A stretch of 11,940 nt of DNA from Candidatus Elusimicrobium euhamitermitis (lineage in GTDB: Bacteria > Elusimicrobiota > Elusimicrobia > Elusimicrobiales > Elusimicrobiaceae): positions 1 to 11,940 of the forward strand of contig JAIRUU010000022.1 in NCBI GenBank assembly GCA_031254225.1, read 5' to 3'. The notes below the pieces were generated by a model. The model did not search any database and had not been told where the DNA came from. It saw nothing but the letters and a program-made list of their open reading frames with translations. The translations under genes and the position numbers were made by a program. This document shows positions 1 through 5,931 of this stretch, piece after piece (the first letter of the stretch is position 1; every line of letters begins with the position of its first letter).

Positions 1-12
1 TTAAAATTCTAA
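1..12 (+). CDS. rplR: 3' end of upstream gene, probably rplR (L18)
   Basis: The first twelve bases read as Leu-Lys-Phe-stop in frame 1. Ribosomal protein L18 commonly ends in a Gly-Leu-Lys/Gln-Phe type tail and rplR normally lies directly upstream of rpsE, so this is most likely the last three codons of rplR. The gap to rpsE is 13 bases, as expected inside the operon. Only three residues are visible, so the identification rests on tail sequence and gene order. Confidence 0.55.
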   Translation, partial: LKF

Positions 13-25
13 TACGAGAATTAAA

Positions 26-610
26 ATGATTAATACTGAAACAACCAAAAAAGAAAATAAAAGGGAATCTAAAGGCAGAAGAGCCGAGTTTCCCGGAAGA
101 CGCGCCGAAGAAGGCAGCATGACGGTGGTCAACGTCGCCAGAACGGCGAAAGTGGTAAAGGGCGGCAAGAGATTTGGCTTCCGCGCTTTGGTCGTCGTCG
201 GCAACGGCAGCGGCAAAGTGGGCGCGGCGATAGGCAAAGCCAATCAGGTGCAGCTTGCCATAAACAAAGCCGAGTCGCACGCCAGAAAACACATGATAAC
301 TTTTCCGGTTATTAACGAAACCATTCCGCATGAAACAATAGGCAAATTCGGCGCCAGCTCCGTCTGGATGCAGCCGGCGGCCCCGGGCTCGGGCGTTATA
401 GCCGGCGCGGGCGCGAGAGCTGTGTTTGAGGCGGGCGGGATTAAAAATATTTTATCCAAATCGCTCGGCAGCACAAACGCCTGCAATTTGGTTTACGCGA
501 CGCTTGAGGCTTTAAAAACTTTAAAAAGCCGCGCCGCGGTTGAAGCTTTAAAAGGCAAAAACACGCCCGTTCCGGCTGCGGCTGAAACCGCGCCTGCGGA
601 AGTTAAATAA
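26..610 (+). CDS. rpsE: 30S ribosomal protein S5
   Basis: S5 is a small-subunit protein at the mRNA entry and decoding region, important for accuracy. The 194-residue product has the N-terminal double-stranded-RNA-binding-like domain (about residues 32-95, with TAKVVKGGKRFGFRALVVVG and GKVGAAIGKA) and the C-terminal domain (about 100-175, with MQPAAPGSGVIAGAGARAVFEAGGI and LGSTN). It is longer than the usual roughly 165 residues because of a charged N-terminal extension (residues 1-31) and an Ala/Pro-rich C-terminal tail. The ATG at 26 has only a weak purine run before it. An internal ATG at 119 (residue 32) would remove most of the N-terminal segment that S5 proteins normally have, so 26 is preferred. 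The next gene is rplO, with no rpmD between. Confidence 0.95.
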   Translation: MINTETTKKENKRESKGRRAEFPGRRAEEGSMTVVNVARTAKVVKGGKRFGFRALVVVGNGSGKVGAAIGKANQVQLAINKAESHARKHMITFPVINETIPHETIGKFGASSVWMQPAAPGSGVIAGAGARAVFEAGGIKNILSKSLGSTNACNLVYATLEALKTLKSRAAVEALKGKNTPVPAAAETAPAEVK

Positions 611-625
611 GAGGGGCTGACGACA

Positions 626-1129
626 ATGGTAACTTTAAATAAACTTTTCCCCAAACACGGGTCAAAGAAAGTAAGAAGAAGAATAGGCCTCGGCATAGGC
701 AGCGGCATGGGCCGCAGCTCAACCAAAGGCATGAAGGGGCAGACGTCGCGCTCCGGCAATAACAGAAAAGAAAGCAAAGAAGGCGGCCAGATGCCTTTGT
801 ACAGAAGGGTGCCCAAAAGCGGTTTCTCTAACGTGGAATTTGCTGTAAGGTACGCTTACGTCAACACCGGTTCGCTTGAAAAAATTTTTAACGCCGGCGC
901 AGAAGTTACGCCTGAGATTTTGAAAAAAGAAGGCCTTGTAAAATGCGCGGAGCGCGTAAAAGTGCTCGGCATGGGCGAAATTAAAAAAGGCTTAAAAGTT
1001 TCCGCGCACGGTTTTTCCGCGTCCGCCAAAGCGGCGATAGAAAAAGCCGGCGGCACCGCGACGGTAATTGCCAAAAAGCAGGAAGAACCCGCAAAGCCCG
1101 CAAAAAAAGCAAAAGCGGTTAAAAAATAA
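626..1129 (+). CDS. rplO: 50S ribosomal protein L15
   Basis: L15 is a large-subunit protein binding 23S rRNA. The 167-residue product shows the Gly/Arg-rich N-terminal extension that threads into rRNA (RRRIGLGIGSGMGRSSTKGM at about 17-36, then KGQTSRSG) and the conserved GGQMPLYRRVPKSGF block near residues 53-67. The globular domain ends near residue 150. A Lys/Ala/Pro-rich tail (about 151-167) exceeds the usual L15 length of about 145. GAGGGG at 611-616 is a good ribosome-binding site 9 bases before the ATG. Downstream, the usual rplO-secY junction is broken by the DUF559 unit. Confidence 0.96.
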   Translation: MVTLNKLFPKHGSKKVRRRIGLGIGSGMGRSSTKGMKGQTSRSGNNRKESKEGGQMPLYRRVPKSGFSNVEFAVRYAYVNTGSLEKIFNAGAEVTPEILKKEGLVKCAERVKVLGMGEIKKGLKVSAHGFSASAKAAIEKAGGTATVIAKKQEEPAKPAKKAKAVKK

Positions 1130-1166
1130 GTTTGAGGAATTTGCGCCGCAAACCGCCCCCGATGTA

Positions 1167-1213
1167 AAATTCCCCCTTTTAGGGGGAAACCCCCGAAGGG
1201 GAAAGGGGTAAAT
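1167..1213 (+). repeat. Family 1 palindromic repeat, copy A
   Basis: A 47-bp element made of two adjacent hairpins. The first is TTCCCCCT, loop TTT, AGGGGGAA (8-bp perfect stem). The second is CCCC, loop GAA, GGGG, followed by AAAGGGGTAAAT. It matches copy C (8341-8387) at all but one position and copy B (1662-1708, inverted) at all but a few. It begins 37 bases after the rplO stop codon and forms the left boundary of the unit carrying the DUF559 gene. Confidence 0.9.
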
Positions 1214-1306
1214 GAAGCGAGGTACGAGCGCATAAAAATAAGTACGACGCGCAAAGCGCGGAGGCTGTTATAAAATGCCGTAAGACCAAGCGGGCGAACA
1301 AGAGAA

Positions 1307-1660
1307 ATGGTTATAGAAAATAATCCAAACACCGCCTGTTACGCAAAGAAGCTTAGAAGAAACATGGAATTATCGGAAGTCTTGCTGTGGAAAGAAATAA
1401 GAAAGCGAAACATTAAATCAATAAAATTCCGCAGACAGGTAATGATAGGGCCGTATATAGTTGACTTTTGCTGCGTAAAGTCAAAATTGATTGTAGAAGT
1501 AGACGGTATAGTCCATTATACTCCGGAAGGCAGGGAGTATGATAAAGAAAGAGACTCATATTTGAAAGCAAGGGGCTTTAAAATATTGAGATTTGGGTCC
1601 GCCGGCGTTTATCATTCGTTGCCGGAAGTTTTGAAAGAGATAGAAAGAAGTCTTACGTAG
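1307..1660 (+). CDS. DUF559 domain protein, Vsr-like endonuclease
   Basis: The 117-residue product fits the DUF559 family, predicted small nucleases with the very-short-patch-repair (PD-(D/E)xK-related) fold. Visible family blocks are NPNTACYAKKLRRNM (6-20), LSEVLLWKEIRKR (22-34), FRRQ (41-44), IGPYIVDF with Asp53 (47-54), LIVEVDG with Glu64 and Asp66 (61-67), YDKERDSYLKARGFKILRF (78-96) and a C-terminal helix. Asp53, Glu64 and Asp66 are the likely metal-binding acidic residues, and all are present. Its biological role is not established: repair nuclease, homing-type nuclease and repeat-mobilising enzyme are all possible. The ATG at 1307 has only a weak purine-rich site (AAGAGA). The gene looks more AT-rich than its ribosomal neighbours and is bracketed by inverted repeats, consistent with acquisition. 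Confidence 0.85.
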   Translation: MVIENNPNTACYAKKLRRNMELSEVLLWKEIRKRNIKSIKFRRQVMIGPYIVDFCCVKSKLIVEVDGIVHYTPEGREYDKERDSYLKARGFKILRFGSAGVYHSLPEVLKEIERSLT

Positions 1661-1661
1661 A

Positions 1662-1708
1662 ATTTACCCCTTTCCCCTGCGGGGCGTTCCCCCTAAAAGG
1701 GGGAAATT
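1662..1708 (-). repeat. Family 1 palindromic repeat, copy B (inverted)
   Basis: Reverse complement of copy A with a few changes: the small hairpin is CCCC/GGGG with loop GCA instead of GAA on the repeat's own strand, and the flanking AAAC/AAAG is AACG. It starts one base after the DUF559 stop codon and forms the right boundary of the 542-bp unit. On the + strand its large hairpin is followed closely by a run of eight T (1712-1719), so it may also act as a terminator or attenuator ahead of secY. Confidence 0.88.
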
Positions 1709-1719
1709 AAATTTTTTTT
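1682..1719 (+). terminator. Possible terminator/attenuator ahead of secY
   Basis: On the + strand, TTCCCCCT and AGGGGGAA (8-bp stem within repeat B) are followed after a short AT stretch by eight consecutive T (1712-1719). This resembles an intrinsic terminator, although the T run starts several bases beyond the stem, which weakens it. If active, it would reduce read-through from rplO and the nuclease gene into secY. Confidence 0.35.
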
Positions 1720-1751
1720 AATTTATTCGTTAGAGATGACGGAGTACTATA

Positions 1752-3095
1752 ATGAGCGATAATACAATAGCTAATATTTTCAACGCGCCGGAACTTAAGA
1801 AGAGACTGATTTTTGTGCTGGTCGCGCTGTTCGTTTTCAGGGTGGCGGCCGCTATTCCCATACCGGGCATAAATACCGACGTGATACGCCAGATTTTCGC
1901 CATGCAGGCTAACGGCGTGCTCGGGTTTTTGGATATTTTTTCCGGCGGCGCGATGAGCAGGTTTTCAATACTCGCGCTAGGCATAATGCCGTACATCAAC
2001 GCGTCCATCATCATAGGCCTTGTGCGCGGCGCGCACTTGATTCCCGCGCTTGACAGAATGCATAAAGAGGGCGAAGCCGGCAGAAGAAAAGAAAACCAGA
2101 TTACCAGAATTTTCGCGCTTATACTCGCGGCTTTCCAGGGTTTCGGCTTAACTTTCGCGCTCGGCAAAATGTCGGCCCCGGGCGGCATGTCCGCTATTAT
2201 TGACCCGTCTTTTTCTTTTTACCTGATTACGACGGTAACTCTTGCCACGGGAACCATGTTCGTCATGTGGCTTGGCGAGCAGATTACGGAAAAGGGTATT
2301 GGCAACGGTATTTCTTTAATCATTTTCGCGGGCATAGTTGACCGTTTGCCTAACGCTATTTGGAAAGTTATCAAGTCTGTGCAGGTGCAGGAAATGTCTA
2401 TTTTAGTCGCGCTTTTGATCTTTGGCATTGTCGCGCTCGTCATGGCTTTTGTCGTTTGGGTGGAAACGGCGCAGAGGCAGATTCCGGTCCAGTACGCAAA
2501 ACGCCAGATAGGCAATAAAATTTACGGCGGGCAGACAAGTTATCTGCCTTTAAAAATTGACCAGAGCGGCGTTATCGCGGTAATCTTTGCCAGCTCAATT
2601 ATTTATATGCCGCTGACCATTGCCAATTTTAACCACACCGCAAACTGGGCCGTATGGGTTACAAACGTAATCGGCCGCGGGCACCCGCTGTATTTCGCGG
2701 TTTATATTTTCTTAATTATTTTCTTCTGCTATTTTTATAATTCCATGACCATAAATCCGGAAGAGCTGGCGGAGAATATGAAGAAGAACGGCGGCTTTAT
2801 CCCGGGCATCAGACCAGGGGAGTCTACAAAAGTTTATATTGACTGGGTGTTAAACAGAATCACTTTATCCGGCGCGCTGTTTATCTGCTTAATAGCGGTA
2901 TTGCCGGACTTGCTGAGAATCAGATTTAACGTGCCTTTCCAGTTCGGCGGCACGGCGCTGTTAATCGCCGTCGGCGTCGCGCTGGACACGGCTGGCCAGA
3001 TACAAGCGCATTTGATGGCCAGAAATTATGATATTCCCATGATGAAAGGCAGCAATAAGTTAGCCGGCCGCAGATGGTTTAACGTCGGGGAATAG
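1752..3095 (+). CDS. secY: Protein translocase channel subunit SecY
   Basis: SecY forms the protein-conducting channel in the cytoplasmic membrane with SecE and SecG, driven by SecA or ribosomes. The 447-residue product has about ten hydrophobic segments, the first near residues 18-36. Recognisable blocks are AAAIPIPGIN (32-41), LGIMPYINASIIIGL (76-90, TM2), GEQITEKGIGNGISLIIF (175-192), the cytosolic loop QRQIPVQYAKRQ (241-252) and GIRPGESTKVYIDWVLNRIT (352-371, the SecA/ribosome-contacting region). Length is normal. The ATG at 1752 follows ACGGAG (1739-1744) at a good distance. The TAG stop codon lies at the left edge of a family 2 hairpin. Read-through from rplO must cross the inserted unit and its hairpins. 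Confidence 0.97.
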   Translation: MSDNTIANIFNAPELKKRLIFVLVALFVFRVAAAIPIPGINTDVIRQIFAMQANGVLGFLDIFSGGAMSRFSILALGIMPYINASIIIGLVRGAHLIPALDRMHKEGEAGRRKENQITRIFALILAAFQGFGLTFALGKMSAPGGMSAIIDPSFSFYLITTVTLATGTMFVMWLGEQITEKGIGNGISLIIFAGIVDRLPNAIWKVIKSVQVQEMSILVALLIFGIVALVMAFVVWVETAQRQIPVQYAKRQIGNKIYGGQTSYLPLKIDQSGVIAVIFASSIIYMPLTIANFNHTANWAVWVTNVIGRGHPLYFAVYIFLIIFFCYFYNSMTINPEELAENMKKNGGFIPGIRPGESTKVYIDWVLNRITLSGALFICLIAVLPDLLRIRFNVPFQFGGTALLIAVGVALDTAGQIQAHLMARNYDIPMMKGSNKLAGRRWFNVGE

Positions 3096-3184
3096 CCGCC
3101 GCTGGCGGCTGCCGCGTCGCAGCGCTTGTCACGTCGTAGCGAAGCAAAGACGGAAAGCAAAGACGGAAAGCAAAGACGGGTAAT
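3093..3184 (+). repeat. Family 2 REP-like element after secY (expanded copy)
   Basis: It opens with a perfect hairpin AGCCGCC, loop GCT, GGCGGCT (3094-3110) whose first two bases complete the secY TAG. Next comes GCCGCGTCGCAGCG (3111-3124), then a second core CGTCGTAGCGAAGC (3132-3145) ending in AAAGACGG, with the terminal GGGTAAT at 3178-3184. The copy after rpoA has the same order of parts. In this copy the outer stem is CGTC/GACG rather than CGCC/GGCG, a paired change. A 13-bp tandem repeat expands its right end. Confidence 0.7.
3144..3180 (+). repeat. 13-bp tandem repeat, 2.8 copies, upstream of adk
   Basis: The unit GCAAAGACGGAAA occurs at 3144-3156 and 3157-3169, with a partial copy GCAAAGACGG at 3170-3179. 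It sits 36 bases upstream of the adk start, within the family 2 element. A 13-bp unit shifts frame on expansion, and the apparent upstream extension of the adk reading frame runs through it, which is one reason that extension is rejected. Confidence 0.9.
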
Positions 3185-3215
3185 ATCGGATACAAAAATT
3201 TCGGAGAGTTTTGTC

Positions 3216-3854
3216 ATGATAATTCTTCTTTTGGGCGCGCCCGGCGCGGGTAAAGGAACGCAGGCTGCGCTGTTAAATAAAAAGTACGGTTTGAAACATA
3301 TTTCCACGGGCGATTTATTGCGCGAGGAAATTAAAAACAATACGCCCGTCGGCAAAAAAGCCGCGGCGATAATGGAATCCGGCGCGCTTGTTCCGGACGA
3401 TATGATTTTGGGGCTTTTGAAGAACGCTTTGAACGCAGGCGGCAAAGGAATAATTTTAGACGGTTATCCGCGCACCGCGGCGCAGGCGCGGGAACTGGAC
3501 AGGCTTATTAAAGCTATGGGCGAAAAAATTAAAGCCGTCGTAAACATAAAACTGTCCGAAGAAGAAATTGTAAACCGCATAATTATGAGAAGGCAGTGCA
3601 AAAAGTGCGGAAATATTTTTAATTTGCGTTTCATGAAAAACTTTGACGGCAAGTGTCCCAAATGCGGCAGCGGGGACGTTTACCAGCGGCCGGACGATAA
3701 CGAGGCCGCCGCAAAACACAGGCTTGAAGTTTACCGCGCGCAGACGGCGCCGGTCGTGGAATTTTTTAAAGACAAAGATTTTTATAAAGAAGTTGACGGC
3801 ATCCGGCCGGCAGAAAAAGTGTTTGAAGAAATTTCTAAGTTCATTGAAAAATAA
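3216..3854 (+). CDS. adk: Adenylate kinase, zinc-finger (four-Cys) LID type
   Basis: Catalyses reversible transfer of phosphate between ATP and AMP (ATP + AMP to 2 ADP) in the cytosol. The 212-residue product has the P-loop GAPGAGKGT (7-15), the AMP-binding segment STGDLLR (30-36), LDGYPRT (81-87), and a long LID with four cysteines (C128, C131, C147, C150), the pattern that binds structural zinc. YQRPDDNE (156-163) and the Arg-containing RLEVYRAQTAPV follow. The frame is open from 3126, but the ATG at 3216 is chosen because the P-loop then starts at residue 7, as in the family, and GGAGAG (3203-3208) is a suitable ribosome-binding site. The upstream stretch is repeat DNA. adk between secY and map is a common arrangement. 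Confidence 0.96.
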   Translation: MIILLLGAPGAGKGTQAALLNKKYGLKHISTGDLLREEIKNNTPVGKKAAAIMESGALVPDDMILGLLKNALNAGGKGIILDGYPRTAAQARELDRLIKAMGEKIKAVVNIKLSEEEIVNRIIMRRQCKKCGNIFNLRFMKNFDGKCPKCGSGDVYQRPDDNEAAAKHRLEVYRAQTAPVVEFFKDKDFYKEVDGIRPAEKVFEEISKFIEK

Positions 3855-3919
3855 TTTCTTATTTTCAAATTTCGGCTGAGGCACGCGGCGTTGGGTAAGC
3901 GCGAAGCGCAGAGAAAAAA

Positions 3920-4669
3920 GTGATTGAGATAAAAACTAAAGAAGAAATTAAAAAGATGCGCGCTGCGGGGAAAATAGTGGCTGAAGTTTTGGCCGCCGTT
4001 AGCAATATGGTAAAACCCGGCGTTTCAACTTTAGAACTTGACAAAGAAGCGGAAAAAATTATCCGCGCCCGCAAAGCGACGCCTTGTTTTTTGGGTTACA
4101 ACGGTTTCAGCGGGACAATATGCGCCTCCGTCAATGACGAAGTAGTGCACGGCATTCCGCAAAAAGGTAGAATTTTAAAAAGCGGGGACATTATCAGCAT
4201 TGACACGGGCGCAAAGTTTGACGGTTTTTGCGCGGACGCGGCTGTTACCGTCGGAGCGGGTAAAGTTTCGGCTGCGGCGCAGAGGCTGATGGATTTGACA
4301 AAAAAATCTTTGGAACTCGGGCTCGCGCGGGTAAGGCCAGGGGCGCGGCTCGGGGACGTGTCAAACGCGGTTGAAACTTTTGCGATGTTAAACAATTTAG
4401 GCATAGTGCGGGAATACTGCGGGCACGGCATAGGGCGCAATTTACATGAGGAGCCCTGCATACCTAATTACGGCGCGCGGGGAACCGGACCGGTTTTAAA
4501 ATCAGGGTACGCGCTGGCTGTTGAGCCAATGCTTAACGCCGGAAAAGACGGGGTTGCCACGCAGTCCGACGGGTGGACGGTGGTAACAAGAGACGGCAGT
4601 TTGTCGGCGCATTTTGAACACACTGTGGCTGTGACGGAAAACGGCTGCGAGATTTTGACAATTTTATAA
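3920..4669 (+). CDS. map: Type I methionine aminopeptidase
   Basis: Removes the initiator methionine from nascent proteins with small second residues; a cytosolic dinuclear metalloenzyme. The 249-residue product has all five metal ligands: Asp95 and Asp106 (SIDTGAKFDGFCADAAVTV), His169 (CGHGIGRNLHEEP), Glu202 (AVEPML) and Glu233 (HFEHTVAVTENG). The substrate-side His77 lies in VVHGIPQKG. There is no N-terminal zinc-finger extension, so it is the short bacterial (type Ia) form. The start is GTG at 3920, giving MIEIKTKEEIKKMR, with AGAG (3910-3913) upstream; a later ATG would delete the conserved first helix. Just before the start is GCGC, loop GAA, GCGC (3899-3909). infA follows after 55 bases. 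Confidence 0.96.
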   Translation: MIEIKTKEEIKKMRAAGKIVAEVLAAVSNMVKPGVSTLELDKEAEKIIRARKATPCFLGYNGFSGTICASVNDEVVHGIPQKGRILKSGDIISIDTGAKFDGFCADAAVTVGAGKVSAAAQRLMDLTKKSLELGLARVRPGARLGDVSNAVETFAMLNNLGIVREYCGHGIGRNLHEEPCIPNYGARGTGPVLKSGYALAVEPMLNAGKDGVATQSDGWTVVTRDGSLSAHFEHTVAVTENGCEILTIL

Positions 4670-4676
4670 AAATAGG

Positions 4677-4717
4677 GTGCCCGCGGGCCCTGCACAAGGA
4701 GGAAGTTCGGTCGTTTG
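4677..4717 (+). promoter_or_regulatory. infA leader: palindrome and displaced perfect Shine-Dalgarno
   Basis: The leader contains the palindrome GCCCGCGGGC (4679-4688) and then a perfect AAGGAGG at 4696-4702. This ribosome-binding sequence lies 22 bases before the infA ATG at 4725, much farther than normal, and nothing comparable lies closer. A TTG at 4715 is 12 bases after it and would start a six-codon frame ending at 4735, overlapping the infA start. Whether it is used as a coupling leader is unknown. Confidence 0.35.
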
Positions 4718-4724
4718 CGAATAT

Positions 4725-4937
4725 ATGAGCGATAAAATAGAAGTTGAAGGCAAGGTTTTGGAAGCTTTGCCCAACGCAATGTTTAAAGTTGAAATTGAAG
4801 GCGGCAATATTGTGCTGGGGCATATTTCGGGCAAAATGCGCGTGCACCATATCAGGATTTTGCCGGGAGATAAAGTTAAACTTGAATTATCACCGTATGA
4901 TTTGACAAAGGGCAGAATTACCTACCGGGAGAAATAA
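4725..4937 (+). CDS. infA: Translation initiation factor IF-1
   Basis: IF-1 binds the A site of the 30S subunit during initiation and assists IF-2 and IF-3. The 70-residue product is one OB-fold domain with the family blocks [37 protein letters not shown] and [15 protein letters not shown], at the normal length. The reading frame is open from a GTG at 4677, but the ATG at 4725 ([11 protein letters not shown]) gives the usual IF-1 N-terminus; the longer version would translate the leader palindrome and Shine-Dalgarno. rpmJ begins on the base after the stop codon, so the two are probably translationally coupled. Confidence 0.96.
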
Positions 4938-5051
4938 ATGAAAGTCAGAGCTAGTGTAAAAAAGATATGTCAAAAATGCAAAGTTATTAAACGTAACGGC
5001 GTATTGCGCGTCGTGTGCGATGTCAAAAAGCACAAACAGCGCCAAGGTTAA
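4938..5051 (+). CDS. rpmJ: 50S ribosomal protein L36 (zinc-ribbon form)
   Basis: A 37-residue protein beginning [14 protein letters not shown] and ending KKHKQRQG, the full normal length of L36. L36 binds 23S rRNA in the large subunit. It is the zinc-binding (C+) version, with ligands C11, C14, C27 and H32. The ATG directly follows the infA stop (TAA then ATG), and GGAG at 4928-4931 inside the end of infA is a good ribosome-binding site. The infA-rpmJ-rpsM order is classical. It is easily missed by length cut-offs, but sequence and position leave little doubt. Confidence 0.96.
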
Positions 5052-5071
5052 TACGGGAGCAGAGAGAAAAT

Positions 5072-5458
5072 ATGGCTAGAGTCGCAGGTATAGATTTACC
5101 TAAGAATAAAAGAATTGACGTCGCTCTTGAATACATTTACGGCATAGGCAAACATAACGCCAAAGACGTGCTTGCCAAGACTGCGGGACAGATTGACCCC
5201 GCCACAAGAGTTAAAGATATCACCGAAGCGCAGGCTAACCTGCTCAACACAATACTCCAGAAAGAGTATAAAGTTGAGGGCGAGCTCAGGCGCGAAGTGG
5301 CGCAGAACATACACCGCTATATTGAAACGGGCTCGTACCGCGGCAGCAGGCACCGCAAGAGACTGCCGGTGCGCGGACAGAGAACAAAAACCAACAGCAG
5401 GACGAGAAAAGGCAAGAGAAGAACGGTCGGCGCCAAAGCAGCCGCGGCCGCTAAATAA
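5072..5458 (+). CDS. rpsM: 30S ribosomal protein S13
   Basis: S13 lies in the head of the small subunit and contacts the P-site tRNA and the large subunit (bridge B1). The 128-residue product shows MARVAGIDLPKNKRIDVALEY, the helix-two-turn-helix segment YIYGIGKHNAKDVL (21-34), and the basic signature GSYRGSRHRKRLPVRGQRTK (87-106) with TNSRTRKG. A short Ala-rich tail makes it slightly longer than usual. The frame is open upstream into rpmJ, but the ATG at 5072 gives the canonical N-terminus and GGGAG (5055-5059) precedes it. Confidence 0.96.
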   Translation: MARVAGIDLPKNKRIDVALEYIYGIGKHNAKDVLAKTAGQIDPATRVKDITEAQANLLNTILQKEYKVEGELRREVAQNIHRYIETGSYRGSRHRKRLPVRGQRTKTNSRTRKGKRRTVGAKAAAAAK

Positions 5459-5482
5459 TTTTACAGGTTAAGGTATAAACAC

Positions 5483-5926
5483 ATGGCAGAAGAAAAAAAC
5501 AATAAAACCGCCGCCGCTCCGGCCCCCGCAACGGCCGCCGCGCCCGCGGCAAAAGCAGCAAGGAAAAAGAGCACAAGGCTTCCCCCTTTCGGCACCGCGC
5601 ATATTTTTTGCTCTTTTAACAACACGATAGTTACTATTACCGACGATAAGGGCAATACTCTTATGTGGTCCTCGGCCGGTTCGCACGGGTTTAAGGGCAG
5701 CAAGAAAAGCACGCCTTTTGCCGCGCAAATCACGTGCAGCAAGACGGCTGAAAAAGCGGTTTCCCTCGGCATGAGGGAAGTCAACGTCAAAGTCTGCGGC
5801 CCGGGCCAGGGAAGGGAAACCGCGGTGCGCGCGCTGCAGGCCGCCGGTCTTACCGTCGCGTCTATAAAAGACGTAACGCCTATTCCGCATAACGGCTGCA
5901 GGCCGCCGAAAGCCAGGAGAGTGTAA
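5483..5926 (+). CDS. rpsK: 30S ribosomal protein S11
   Basis: S11 sits on the platform of the small subunit near the mRNA exit. The 147-residue product has the conserved core from about residue 38 (GTAHIFCSFNNTIVTITDDKG, then SAGSHGFKGSKKSTPFAAQ) through GPGQGRETAVRALQAAGL to the invariant tail DVTPIPHNGCRPPK. The first 30 or so residues are a low-complexity Ala/Pro/Lys extension, longer than in most S11 proteins. AAGG at 5470-5473 lies 9 bases before the ATG. rpsD follows after five bases, with its own ribosome-binding site inside the end of this gene. Confidence 0.96.
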   Translation: MAEEKNNKTAAAPAPATAAAPAAKAARKKSTRLPPFGTAHIFCSFNNTIVTITDDKGNTLMWSSAGSHGFKGSKKSTPFAAQITCSKTAEKAVSLGMREVNVKVCGPGQGRETAVRALQAAGLTVASIKDVTPIPHNGCRPPKARRV

Positions 5927-5931
5927 TTTTT

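Larger units (their letters stand above)
1167..1708 (+). mobile_element. Candidate minimal mobile unit: DUF559 nuclease between inverted 47-bp repeats
   Basis: The 542-bp unit is bounded by family 1 repeat A (forward) and repeat B (inverted) and contains one gene, a DUF559/Vsr-like endonuclease whose stop codon is one base before repeat B. It interrupts the normally contiguous rplO-secY pair. A third family 1 repeat occurs alone at 8341-8387, as expected if the repeat can spread or persist without the gene. The inverted boundaries and out-of-place nuclease are seen directly; mobility is inferred. No target-site duplication was recognised outside the repeats, and no transposase is present. Confidence 0.55.

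Noticed and set aside
1167..1708. CRISPR-like arrangement of repeats A and B
   Set aside because: Only two copies, inverted relative to each other and separated by a gene; there is no regular spacer array and no cas gene.
3126..3215. Upstream extension of adk by 30 residues
   Set aside because: The extension translates the 13-bp tandem repeats and has no family counterpart. ATG 3216 has a good ribosome-binding site and puts the P-loop at the usual position.
3456..3884. Long minus-strand frames opposite adk and similar ones opposite other operon genes
   Set aside because: They are antisense shadows of clearly conserved genes, with no recognisable motifs and no ribosome-binding sites.
5015..5071. 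Upstream extension of rpsM into rpmJ
   Set aside because: It overlaps the end of rpmJ in another frame. The ATG at 5072 gives the canonical MARVAGIDLP start with its own ribosome-binding site.
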